From Coriobacteriia bacterium (GTDB lineage Bacteria; Actinomycetota; Coriobacteriia; Anaerosomatales; SLCP01): a stretch of DNA of 64,000 nucleotides. The number at the start of each line of letters is the position of its first letter. Within the stretch, counting starts at the first letter, position 1. The translations under genes and the position numbers were made by a program. The stretch spans positions 1 through 64,000 of the forward strand of contig JAUVXE010000004.1 in the NCBI GenBank assembly GCA_030603745.1, read 5' to 3'. Below are positions 27,125 through 35,574 of the stretch, piece after piece. Below the pieces are notes generated by a model. That model searched no databases and was not told the DNA's origin. It saw only the letters and a program-made list of their open reading frames with translations.

Positions 27125-27889
27125 TCACGCGTTGCGCGCGTAGACGACCATCAGGCCTTTGAGCGTCAGGTCCACATCGACGTGGGTGATCGTCCCGCAC
27201 AGCGGCGCCATCGTCGGGGCGAGTCCCCCGGTCGCCACCACCGGCGTCTCGGCCCCGAGCTCGTCCCACACGCGTCTGACGAGCCCGTCGACCATGACGG
27301 CCTCGCCGAGCATGAGCCCGGCCTGGACGCTCGCACGGGTGTTGGTGCCGATGACCTTGAGGGGCGCGTCGAGGTCGACCTTCGCGAGGCGCGCCGCCTT
27401 GGTGAACAGCGCTTCGGCACTCGTCTCGACGCCCGGAGCGATCGCGCCGCCGAGGTAGGCCCCCTCGGCGTCGATCACGTCGATGGTCGTCGCGGTCCCG
27501 AAGTCCACCACGACGACCGGCCCGCCGAGCGCGTCGTAGGCGGCGATCCCGTTGACGATGCGGTCCGCGCCGACCTCGTGCGGGTTGTCGTAGCGGATCG
27601 GCATGCCCGTCTTGAGCCCGGGTCCCACGACCATGGGTGGCACCCCGCAGACCTCCTCGGCGATCTGCTCGTATGCGGCCGTCAGCCGTGGGACGACCGA
27701 CGAGACGATGAAGCGTTCGACCTCCGCGAGCACGTGGCCGTCGGAGGCGAGTAGCGCAGAGAGCTTGATGCGCAGCTCGTCGGCGGTGAGGGCGGCGTTG
27801 CTCGAGATGCGCCAGTGACCGTCGAGGCCGCCCGCGTCGAACAGGCCGAGGACGGTGTGGGTGTTGCCGACGTCGACAGCGAGTATCAC
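27125..27889 (-). CDS. coaX: Type III pantothenate kinase
   Basis: CoaX phosphorylates pantothenate, the first step of coenzyme A synthesis, with an ASKHA fold and monovalent-cation dependence. The 254-residue protein starts at GTG 27889 with VILAVDVGNTHTVLGLF (phosphate-binding motif DVGNTHT). It contains the pantothenate-binding DNPHEVGADRIVNGIAAY, VDFGTATTIDVID and GGAIAPGVETSAEAL. The frame continues upstream without homology, so I use the conserved GTG with GAGGG before it. panB and panC in the same window supply its substrate. It diverges from the response regulator gene. Confidence 0.95.
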   Translation of the reverse strand: MILAVDVGNTHTVLGLFDAGGLDGHWRISSNAALTADELRIKLSALLASDGHVLAEVERFIVSSVVPRLTAAYEQIAEEVCGVPPMVVGPGLKTGMPIRYDNPHEVGADRIVNGIAAYDALGGPVVVVDFGTATTIDVIDAEGAYLGGAIAPGVETSAEALFTKAARLAKVDLDAPLKVIGTNTRASVQAGLMLGEAVMVDGLVRRVWDELGAETPVVATGGLAPTMAPLCGTITHVDVDLTLKGLMVVYARNA

Positions 27890-27991
27890 CGGAGAACCCT
27901 CTCGTGTGACGGAACGGTTACGCGCCCGGGGCGCGCGGTGGGTCAATGGTATCATCGCCCCAGGTACACCGCGACACCGGGAGGGACTATC

Positions 27992-28699
27992 GTGGCCGCC
28001 GGACCAGCGCGGATCCTCGTCGTCGACGATGAGGACTCGATCCTTCAGTTCGTCTCGTACAACCTCAAGAAGGAGGGGTACGAGGTCGAGACCGCATCCA
28101 CCGGCGACGAGGCGCTCGAGCGCGCCGCCGCGAGCCGGTTCGACCTCATCATCCTCGACATCATGCTGCCCGGCTCGGACGGCTACGAGGTCTGCCGCAG
28201 ACTGCGGACCATGAGCGACGTGCCGGTGCTCTTCCTCTCCGCGCGCGACACCGAGCTCGACAAGGTCGTGGGGCTCGAGCTCGGTGCGGACGACTACCTC
28301 GCCAAGCCGTTCGGCATCCGCGAGCTGCAGGCGCGCGTGAAAGCCCTGCTGCGGCGGTCGGCCGGCGGGAGCGGCTCGAAGGTCGAGGACCTGCCCGGGG
28401 AGCGGCTCGTCGCGAGCGGCATCGTGCTCGACGAGGCCACGCACGAGGCCCACTTCGGCGAGACGCTCATCGAGCTGACCCCGCGTGAGTTCGAGCTGCT
28501 GGCGACCCTCATGCGCTACGCCGGCAAGGTGCTCACCCGCGATCAGCTGCTCAGGCAGGCGTGGGGCTGGGAGTACCTTGTCGAGACCAAGACGGTCGAC
28601 ACGCACATCAAGCGGCTCCGCGACAAGCTGGAGGCGGCGGGCGTCGACCCCGCCGTGGTCGAGACCGTCCGCGGGTACGGCTACCGCATCCAGGCCTGA
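27992..28699 (+). CDS. PhoB/OmpR-family response regulator
   Basis: This 235-residue regulator has an N-terminal receiver domain (acidic VVDDEDS, phosphoacceptor D56 in LIILDIMLPG, K105 in LAKPF) and a C-terminal winged helix (about 135-235) with ELTPREFELLATLM and VDTHIKRLRDKL...VRGYGYRI. The start is GTG at 27992 after GGGAGG. It pairs with the sensor kinase 11 bases downstream. The PhoR-like partner suggests phosphate or envelope-stress sensing, but no target is visible. Confidence 0.93.
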   Translation: MAAGPARILVVDDEDSILQFVSYNLKKEGYEVETASTGDEALERAAASRFDLIILDIMLPGSDGYEVCRRLRTMSDVPVLFLSARDTELDKVVGLELGADDYLAKPFGIRELQARVKALLRRSAGGSGSKVEDLPGERLVASGIVLDEATHEAHFGETLIELTPREFELLATLMRYAGKVLTRDQLLRQAWGWEYLVETKTVDTHIKRLRDKLEAAGVDPAVVETVRGYGYRIQA

Positions 28700-28710
28700 G
28701 GCGCGCCGCG

Positions 28711-30123
28711 GTGAGCGTCTCGATCCGCACTCGGCTCTTCGCCTCGCTGCTGGCCGTCGCGATCGCCTCGGCGGCGGGGCTTTCGTGGTACTTCCTCAAC
28801 CAGCTCGAGTCGATCGGGCTGCGCGCGCTCGAGGAGCGTCTCGCGAGCGAGGCGCGGCTCGCGGCCGGTCTCCTCGGCGAGCGGGGGATCGGAGGAGCGG
28901 AGTCGCTGCACGGTGCGCTCGTGGCGACCGATCCCGAGCTTCCGTCGCGCCTACGGGTGCTCGACGGCGCGGGCGTCGCGGTGGCGGACTCCGCGGGCGA
29001 GGCCGGGCTCGGGATCGACTACACCGAGCGGACGGAGGTCGCCGACGCGCTCGCGGGCCGGTACGGCGCGTTCACGCGCTTCGGGGACGACGGCCGGTTC
29101 GGCATGTTCGTGGCGTTCCCGATACGCGCCGAGGGCCAGATCATCGGCGTGGCGTACGCGTCCGCGCCGACGGTCTCCGTCACGATCCTGCTCGCCGAGT
29201 ACCGGCAGCGCCTCGCCTGGGCGCTCGGCGCGTTCCTCATCGCGACCCTCGTCCTCGCCGAGCTCCTGTCGCGCTGGCTCGCCCGCCCGCTCCGACGGCT
29301 CGAGACCGGGACCGCGGCGCTCGCCGGCGGTGACTTCTCGGTGCGGGTCGAGCCCGTGGGCTCACGCGAGACCCGGGCGATGGCCGAGGCGTTCAACGTC
29401 ATGGCCGACCGGGTAGAGCAGGTGGTGAGCGAGCTCAAGAACGAGGAGCGGCGCAAGTCGAGGTTCGTCTCCGACGTGAGCCACGAGCTGCGCACGCCGC
29501 TCACCGCGATCCGCGGGGCCGCGGAGACCCTGCTCGACGGTCCCGTCGAGCCCGACGACGCCGAGCGGTTCCTCTCGACGATCGTGAGCGAGTCGGACCG
29601 GCTCGCGCGGCTCGCGAACGACCTGCTCGCGCTGCAGCGCATCGAGGGCGCCACCGGCGAACTGCCGCTGCGGCGCATGGACCTCGCCGAGATCTCGCGC
29701 CGGGCCGTGGCCGCGCTCTATCCGCTGCTTGAGGAGCGCGGCGCCTCCGTTGAGATCGCGGGCGCGGCGCCGGAGGTCCTCGGCGACCCCGACCGCATCC
29801 AGCAGGTGATCGCGAACCTCGTGGACAACGCGACCCGGGTGGCGGAGGGCGGGATGGTCCGCATCGAGCTGTCCGCCGAGGAGGACCGCGCGGTGCTCTC
29901 GGTCATCGACGAGGGCCCGGGGATCCCCGAGGCCGACGTCGACCGGCTGTTCGACCGCTTCTACCGCACCGAGGCGAGCCGGGCCCGCACGAGCGGCGGC
30001 TCGGGCCTCGGGCTCGCGATCGTGAAGGCGATCGTCACCGCCCACGCGGGCGAGATCGAGGCGGGCAACCGTCCCGAGGGGGGCGCCCGCTTCACGATGC
30101 GGCTGCCCGCCCTGAAGGACTGA
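28711..30123 (+). CDS. PhoR-like membrane sensor histidine kinase
   Basis: This 470-residue kinase has a first membrane span (about 8-28), an extracytoplasmic PAS-like sensor domain (about 35-155), a second span (about 168-188), a HAMP linker (RPLRRLETGTAALAGGDFSVR), a DHp domain with H258 in DVSHELRTPLTAIRG, and a catalytic domain with NLVDNAT, DEGPGIP and GGSGLGLAIV. The GTG start at 28711 has only a weak upstream TGAGG, so coupling to the regulator gene 11 bases upstream is likely. The signal is not evident from the sequence. Confidence 0.92.
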   Translation: MSVSIRTRLFASLLAVAIASAAGLSWYFLNQLESIGLRALEERLASEARLAAGLLGERGIGGAESLHGALVATDPELPSRLRVLDGAGVAVADSAGEAGLGIDYTERTEVADALAGRYGAFTRFGDDGRFGMFVAFPIRAEGQIIGVAYASAPTVSVTILLAEYRQRLAWALGAFLIATLVLAELLSRWLARPLRRLETGTAALAGGDFSVRVEPVGSRETRAMAEAFNVMADRVEQVVSELKNEERRKSRFVSDVSHELRTPLTAIRGAAETLLDGPVEPDDAERFLSTIVSESDRLARLANDLLALQRIEGATGELPLRRMDLAEISRRAVAALYPLLEERGASVEIAGAAPEVLGDPDRIQQVIANLVDNATRVAEGGMVRIELSAEEDRAVLSVIDEGPGIPEADVDRLFDRFYRTEASRARTSGGSGLGLAIVKAIVTAHAGEIEAGNRPEGGARFTMRLPALKD

Positions 30124-30166
30124 GCCTCCCCCTCGCCCTGCTCCCGCCGGGTACCCCCCGCGGGCC

Positions 30167-32710
30167 TCAGCAGCGGTCGAGCGTGAGCGTCGCCGCCCCC
30201 GGGTCGGCCTCCGTGAGCAGCGCCGCGGTCTCCGGATGGCAGGTGAACATCACGACCTGCCGCGACCGGGCGAGCTCCGCGACCGCGGCGGCAGCACCGA
30301 GCTTGCGTTCGGGGTCGAAGTTCGCGAACACGTCGTCCATCAGCACCGGCAGCCCGGGACCCACCGCATCGAGCTGGCCGATGAGCGCGAGGCGGAGCGC
30401 GAGGTAGAGCTGCTCCGCGGTACCGGTCGAGAGCCGCGCCGTGTCCTTGGCGCGCGAGGAGGCGTCGAAGACCTCGATCGCGCTGCCGCCGAGCGGCACG
30501 GTCAGGCGCGGGTAGACGTCACCCGTGATCGCCGCGAAGACCCGCTCCGCCTCACGGACCACGTCGGGCTGCCGCTCGCGCTCGTAGCGTTCCTGCGCCT
30601 GCTCGAGCAGCCGGGCGGCGAGCTGGAGCTCGACGTAGCGCTCCGCGCGCTCGCCGATACGCTCGCGCACGCTCTCGAGCTCAAGACGCCGCTCCCCCAT
30701 GGAGTGGTCGCGCTCGCGCTGGCCGACCCGCTCCTCGAGCGACGCGCACTCGGCGTTGAGCGCATCGAACCGTTCCGCGGCGACCCGCGCGTCGATCTCG
30801 GCCTGCTCCGCCGAGGCACGCAGCTCCGCAAGGCCGCCTTCCACGCCGAGCCGTGCGATGAGCTCCTGTGCCCGCTCGACGGCGCTCGCCTGTCGCTCCT
30901 CGGTCTCGGCGACCCGCTCACGCGCGCTCGCGGCGCGCTCGGCGGCTGACTCGCGGGCCAGGCGGGCCTCGCGGGCGGCGTCGACCCGCTCGCGCATCCG
31001 CGCGACGGTGGCGACGGCCGCGTCGGGGTCCGCGGGCTCGGGCATCGCGAGCACCTCAGCGAGGACCCGGGCCCGCGCGAGATAGCCCTCGACCTGGTCC
31101 TGCTCGCGCTCCAGCCGCGCCTCGGCCGCGACCCGGTCGCTCTCCGAGCGACGGGCCTGCGCGACGAGATCGACCACGCGTCCGGCCGAGGCCGGATCGG
31201 ACGCGGCGGCGAGTCCCCGCCCGGCACGCCACTCCTGCCACGCGAGCCGCTCGTCGGCGGCCGTCTGCGCGGCGGTGTCGGCGAGCAGTCGTGCCTGCTC
31301 GGCACGGCGCTCAAGCTCCCGCAGCCGCTCGGCCTGCCGCTCGGCGTCGTGACCTGACGCCGCGGACGGGGCGGCTGCGCGGGCGCGCGCCGCCATCACC
31401 ACCCCGAGCCCGGCGAGCAGCAGACCGGCGCCGGCGACCACCCACTGGCCGGTGAACGCGCCGAGCCCCGAGAGGACCGCGCCGACGACGGCGACCAGCG
31501 CCCACGGGAGGAGGCCCGCGCCTCCTGCGGGGACCGCTGCCTGCGGCACCGGAACGGGCGCGGTCGCGCGGAGCGCCTCGGCCTCGGCGCCGGTGCGGTC
31601 GCGCTCATCGGCGGCGGAACGCTCGCGGTGTGCCGCGGCGACGAGCCGCTCGCTCCACTCGCGCACGCCCTCGCGCGTGGCCGGCGAGGTGTCCACGGCG
31701 GCGCCCTCTGCGGGCGTGAGCCCGGCCTCGGCGAAGAGCGCGTCTCGCGCGGAGGCCGCGGTGGTGGCCTGCTCACGGGCCTCGCGCACGCCCTCCTGGG
31801 CGCGACGGAACGAGGAGAGGTCGTCGGCGAGCGCGCCGACCTCGGAGGCGAGCTCGAGCGCGGCCTCGTCGACGACGATCGATGCGACGTCCTCGGCCGC
31901 CGTGCGGGCGGCCCGCCGCAGCCCGAGCAGCGTGCTCTCGTACTCGTGGACCTCGTCTTCGAGCGCGCCCAGGACCCGGGCCTCCTCGGCGAGCGTTCGG
32001 TGACGCACGGCGAGCTCGTCACGACGGACGCGGGCCGCCTCCAGCTCGGTGGAGAGCTCCCGCAGGCGCTCACGCTCGCCGGCGAGCTCGGCGCCCGCTC
32101 GCTCGAGGTCCCCGATCTCGGTCCGGAGCCGCCGCGCCTCGGCGGCCAGCGCGTTGATCACCGGCTTGGAGCCGCGGGGGCGGTAGAGCTCGCCGGCCTC
32201 CGCCTCGAGCGCGGCACGGACCTCCTGCGGGCTCACGCTCAGCCCCGCCCCGGCCGCGTAGAGCCGCGCGATGATGTCGTCGTCGGAGCCCCGGGAGTGC
32301 TCGATGAGCGCCATCTCGGCCAGGCCGAACCCGAACACCACCTTGAACGCCTGCTCGCTCACGCCACCGGTCACCTCGGCGAGCAGGTCCGGCCGCTCGG
32401 GCCCGCGAAGCGCGCGGACGCTCACCGGGCCCCCGCGCACGCCCGCGACGCGCTCGACGACCCACTCGCCCTCGGCGGACTCGAACACGAGACGGCCCTC
32501 GCGCGTGCCGGCCTCGCTCAGGTACGGTCGCTCGGAGACGCTGCGCTCGGTGGGGAATCCGTAGAGCACGGAGCGGACGAGCGCGGTGAAGCTGCTCTTG
32601 CCCGCCTCGTTGGGCCCGAGGACCACCGTGAGACCGTCGCCGAGCGGGCCGAGCGTGGCGTCGAAGAGGCGGCCGAACCGTGCGGCCTCGATCCGCTTGA
32701 GCCGCATCAT
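30167..32710 (-). CDS. YhaN/SbcC-like AAA ATPase with membrane-spanning insertion
   Basis: This 847-residue SMC/Rad50-type ATPase begins MMRLKRIEAARFGRL with Walker A LGPNEAGKSSFTALV. It ends with a signature-like STGTAEQLYLALRLALI and Walker B GLPVLMDDVFANFD. Long coiled coils fill the middle. Instead of a Rad50 zinc hook (no CxxC is visible), the coil centre holds two hydrophobic segments (about 393-440, WALVAVVGAVLSGLGAF and VVAGAGLLLAGLGVVMA), so it may sit in the membrane. It overlaps the nuclease gene by 4 bases (ATGA). The pair probably acts on DNA ends or foreign DNA, by analogy with YhaNO and SbcCD. Confidence 0.85.
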   Translation of the reverse strand: MMRLKRIEAARFGRLFDATLGPLGDGLTVVLGPNEAGKSSFTALVRSVLYGFPTERSVSERPYLSEAGTREGRLVFESAEGEWVVERVAGVRGGPVSVRALRGPERPDLLAEVTGGVSEQAFKVVFGFGLAEMALIEHSRGSDDDIIARLYAAGAGLSVSPQEVRAALEAEAGELYRPRGSKPVINALAAEARRLRTEIGDLERAGAELAGERERLRELSTELEAARVRRDELAVRHRTLAEEARVLGALEDEVHEYESTLLGLRRAARTAAEDVASIVVDEAALELASEVGALADDLSSFRRAQEGVREAREQATTAASARDALFAEAGLTPAEGAAVDTSPATREGVREWSERLVAAAHRERSAADERDRTGAEAEALRATAPVPVPQAAVPAGGAGLLPWALVAVVGAVLSGLGAFTGQWVVAGAGLLLAGLGVVMAARARAAAPSAASGHDAERQAERLRELERRAEQARLLADTAAQTAADERLAWQEWRAGRGLAAASDPASAGRVVDLVAQARRSESDRVAAEARLEREQDQVEGYLARARVLAEVLAMPEPADPDAAVATVARMRERVDAAREARLARESAAERAASARERVAETEERQASAVERAQELIARLGVEGGLAELRASAEQAEIDARVAAERFDALNAECASLEERVGQRERDHSMGERRLELESVRERIGERAERYVELQLAARLLEQAQERYERERQPDVVREAERVFAAITGDVYPRLTVPLGGSAIEVFDASSRAKDTARLSTGTAEQLYLALRLALIGQLDAVGPGLPVLMDDVFANFDPERKLGAAAAVAELARSRQVVMFTCHPETAALLTEADPGAATLTLDRC

Positions 32711-33960
32711 CGCCCCTCCTCCCCCGCGAGCAACGCGTCGAGCACGCGGTCCCGCGCGCGCTCCACGACCACGGCAGCGTCGAGCTCGAGGTCGAGGTCG
32801 CGCACCGAGGACTGGAGCGGCTCGAGGACCTCCCCGACCATCGCTGAGGCGGAGTCGTGGTCGATGGCGTCGGCGATGCGGACGACCTCGGCGGCGAAGT
32901 CCGCACCTCCGCGGATCCGCTCGAGGTCGATCACGGGCCGGGTGTGGTCGGTGACGCGGTCGAGCCAGACCCACGGCTCGGCTGTGAGCTGCTCCGCTCG
33001 CACCTCGGCGACGAGCTCGTCGACGAGCGCCCCGCGGGCGAGCACGCCGTGAGCCCCGGTCCTGCCGAGGAGCTCGAGGCGCAGGAGCACCGGCCTGCCA
33101 CCGGCGCCGGTCCGCGCGCGCTCGCACGCCTCGCGCACGGCGGAGAGGACATCGTCGGCGGTGTCCGCCTCGGTGAGGTCCACAGCCAGGCGCTCCCACA
33201 CGAGCTGGCCGGTCTCGACGAACTCGAGCGTGGGCGACCCGTTGGGCGCGACCGTGACGACGACACAGCCGTGCCCGCCGACCTCGTTGGGATCGAGCCC
33301 CTGCGGGCTGCCGGGGAAGACCACCGGCGGGTCCTTGCTCAGCTCCTGGTGCTGGTGGATGTGGCCGAGCGCCCAGTAGTCCATCCCCGCGGCGCGCAGG
33401 TCCTCCAGCGAGCAGGGCGCGTAGGGCTCGTATCGGTCATCGCCGCCCACGTTCGCATGGAGCACGCCGATCGCGAACGGGTCCGTCGCGGCACGCCGAT
33501 AGCCCCGCGCGAGATTGGAGGTCTCGCGAGCCCGGCCGTAGCTGCGCCCGTAGAGCACGCAGCGCGGATCGTCCTCATCGGGGAACGCGACCCGCTCGAC
33601 CTCCCCTGCGGAGAACACGTGGACGTTACCCGGCATCTCGAGGGGGGTCGCCGAGGCGAGCACGGGATCGTGGTTCCCTCCCGCCACGAAGACGCGGATC
33701 CCGGCCTCGGCGAGGCGCTCCGCCGCGGCCCGGAAGCGGTTCTGTGCGCGAAACGACCGGTCCGCGGTGTCGTACGCGTCGCCCGCGATCACGAGGAACG
33801 CGGCGTCGCGCTCCAGGCAGACGCCGACGATGCGATCGAAGGCCGCGAAGGTCGCCTCGACGCACGCCTCACGGACGCGACGGTCCGCGGCGTCCACCCG
33901 CCGGAACGGCGCGTCGAGGTGCAGGTCTGCGGCGTGCACGAACACGAGCGGCTCAGCCAT
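32707..33960 (-). CDS. YhaO/SbcD (Mre11)-like metallophosphoesterase
   Basis: This 417-residue nuclease-type phosphoesterase carries all dinuclear-metal motifs in order: DLHLD (12-16), GDAYD, GGNHD, H in LHANVG and GHIHQ. The C-terminal part (about 240-417) holds the capping region. Such proteins pair with an SbcC/YhaN ATPase to cut DNA ends, and the ATPase gene follows with a 4-base overlap. It fits YhaO better than classical SbcD because its partner lacks a zinc hook. A purine-rich site precedes ATG at 33960. Confidence 0.88.
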   Translation of the reverse strand: MAEPLVFVHAADLHLDAPFRRVDAADRRVREACVEATFAAFDRIVGVCLERDAAFLVIAGDAYDTADRSFRAQNRFRAAAERLAEAGIRVFVAGGNHDPVLASATPLEMPGNVHVFSAGEVERVAFPDEDDPRCVLYGRSYGRARETSNLARGYRRAATDPFAIGVLHANVGGDDRYEPYAPCSLEDLRAAGMDYWALGHIHQHQELSKDPPVVFPGSPQGLDPNEVGGHGCVVVTVAPNGSPTLEFVETGQLVWERLAVDLTEADTADDVLSAVREACERARTGAGGRPVLLRLELLGRTGAHGVLARGALVDELVAEVRAEQLTAEPWVWLDRVTDHTRPVIDLERIRGGADFAAEVVRIADAIDHDSASAMVGEVLEPLQSSVRDLDLELDAAVVVERARDRVLDALLAGEEGR

Positions 33961-34069
33961 GGTTCCCTCTCCTCATGGGTCGTCCCCATGATAGACGGAG
34001 GGTCTGACAGAGACCACGCCGGAGATCGAGCTGGTCGCGCCAGGGCTCGGCGAGCCCCGCGCCGCCGCC

Positions 34070-34666
34070 CTACCGGATCGCCACGCCCGCCCGCCGGAGC
34101 GCTCCCGCGACCCCGAGCGCGACCACGGCCTTGCCCGCGTCGATGAGCACGAACGGGGCGACCCCGACCGCGAAGGCCGGGACCAGCCCCATACCGGTCA
34201 CGACGGCCAGCTGGAACCACCCCACGAGGTAGATCACGATCACGCCGGCGGTGAGCGCCACGGCCTCGGCGGGCACGCGGCCGATCCTCGGCGTGAGCCC
34301 CCTGCCCAGGAACGACACGGTCACCGCGCCGAGCGCGAAGCCCCACAGGTAGCCGCCGGTCGGGCCGCCGAGGGTCCCGGGGCCGCCGAGTCCTCCCGCG
34401 AAGACCGGCAGTCCCGCCGCGCCGAGCAGCAGGTAGACCCCGACCGCCGCGAACGCGCCCCGGGGCGTCAGGAGCAGCCCCGCGAGGAGCACGATGAAGA
34501 CCTGCAAGGTGACCGGTACGGCGCCGATCGGGAGCGATATCCACGCCGAGGCCGCGAGCAGCGCGGCGAGCAGCGCGGCCATGACCGCCTCCCTCGTGCG
34601 GCCGCCCGGCGACGCCGCGCCCGCCGCCGCTCCGTCCCGCTTCGCCCCTGTCCGCTCCTCAGCCAT
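34070..34666 (-). CDS. bioY: BioY, biotin ECF transporter S component
   Basis: This 198-residue membrane protein has six spans and BioY signatures: PIGAVPVTLQVFIVLLAGLLL, GPTGGYLWGF and FVLIDAGKAVVALG. It binds biotin with high affinity and imports it, alone or with an energising EcfAT module not present here. A BirA-type operator covers its promoter, which supports the assignment and implies repression by biotin. GGAGG lies 8 bases before ATG. Confidence 0.94.
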   Translation of the reverse strand: MAEERTGAKRDGAAAGAASPGGRTREAVMAALLAALLAASAWISLPIGAVPVTLQVFIVLLAGLLLTPRGAFAAVGVYLLLGAAGLPVFAGGLGGPGTLGGPTGGYLWGFALGAVTVSFLGRGLTPRIGRVPAEAVALTAGVIVIYLVGWFQLAVVTGMGLVPAFAVGVAPFVLIDAGKAVVALGVAGALRRAGVAIR

Positions 34667-34676
34667 CCCGCGCCTC

Positions 34677-34708
34677 CTGTAAACCGTTGTTGTAGGTGGC
34701 GTTTACAT
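34677..34708 (-). promoter_or_regulatory. BirA-type biotin operator upstream of bioY
   Basis: TGTAAAC (34707-34701) and GTTTACA (34684-34678) form a perfect 7-base inverted repeat with 16 bases between. This matches the known BirA operator pattern TTGTAAACC-N14/16-GGTTTACAA. It overlaps the -10 box and lies 11 bases before the bioY start. The window also encodes a BirA with a DNA-binding domain. Confidence 0.85.
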
Positions 34709-34734
34709 ATAGCCCGCGAGACCGCCCCGGTCAA
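34706..34734 (-). promoter_or_regulatory. bioY promoter
   Basis: TTGACC (34734-34729) and TATATG (34711-34706) are separated by 17 bases on the minus strand. The -35 matches consensus at five of six positions. The operator occupies the -10 and the start region, so bound BirA would block polymerase. Confidence 0.7.
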
Positions 34735-34749
34735 GCTCCGCGTTCGCGT

Positions 34750-35484
34750 CTACCGCACTCCGGCGAGGTCGGCGAGGCGGCCGGCGGCCGTGGGCTCGTC
34801 CCATGCCGAGGCGCGCGCCCGCTCCTCCTCCCCCCAGAGCGCGAGCAGCTCCAGCGCCACCTGCCCGCGCGCCTCCGGCGTGAAGCCTGAGCGCCGGCCG
34901 AGGTAGTCGCGCACGAGCGCCACGCGCTCGTCGGCCTCCTCGGCGAGCGGGGGTCCACCGGTGAGGTCGTGGCCCCGGTCCTCGATCACGGCGGTGCCCG
35001 CGGCCATGTCGCCGAGCCGCTTGCCCGCCGGCGACAGGAGCATCGCGGCGATGCCCACCGCGTACGTGCCCGGCATGAGGTCGATCACGCGCACCACGTT
35101 GCGGACGATCGAGTCGAGCACGCCGGCGCGCGAGCCGTCGTCGCGCACCACCCGGATCCCCATCACGCGCTTGCCCGGCGTTGCTCCCCCGCCACTCACC
35201 TCGCCGAGGATGTAGTAGCCCCAGTACGTGGCGAAGACCGCCAGGATCACGCCGCCGGCGATCCACGGCACGAGGCCGGCGAGACGACCGTCGCCGACCC
35301 GCAGGACGCCGAGCGCGAGCGCCACGCCCACGCCCGCCTCGGCGAGGACGAGCAGGATGAGCAGCCCGGTGTCGATGAGCGCCGCGGCGCCGCGCGAGCC
35401 GAGACCGGCCAGCCGATACCTGACCGTGACCGCCTCGGGCGTCTCGACCGCGAGGTATCGCACGATGGGGTCGGGCCCGCTCAC
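34750..35484 (-). CDS. RDD-family membrane protein
   Basis: This 244-residue protein carries an RDD domain: GLGSRGAAALIDTGLL with conserved R and D, a second span region (VPWIAGGVILAVFATYWGYYI), GATPGKRVMGIRVV, and a third span. About 90 soluble residues follow. RDD proteins are often linked to transport or ion balance but have no general assigned function. Two GTG codons (35487 and 35484) are possible starts; the second is better spaced from AGGAGG. It diverges from the SpoIIM-like gene, and the pair frames the DUF58/MoxR cluster. Confidence 0.85.
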   Translation of the reverse strand: MSGPDPIVRYLAVETPEAVTVRYRLAGLGSRGAAALIDTGLLILLVLAEAGVGVALALGVLRVGDGRLAGLVPWIAGGVILAVFATYWGYYILGEVSGGGATPGKRVMGIRVVRDDGSRAGVLDSIVRNVVRVIDLMPGTYAVGIAAMLLSPAGKRLGDMAAGTAVIEDRGHDLTGGPPLAEEADERVALVRDYLGRRSGFTPEARGQVALELLALWGEEERARASAWDEPTAAGRLADLAGVR

Positions 35485-35574
35485 CACTCCTCCTTCGCCA
35501 GCGTCGCGTCACACGCGACCATCATACGGGCGCCCCGCGTGGCGTGCTAGCATGGGCACGACCAGGGAGGTCGG

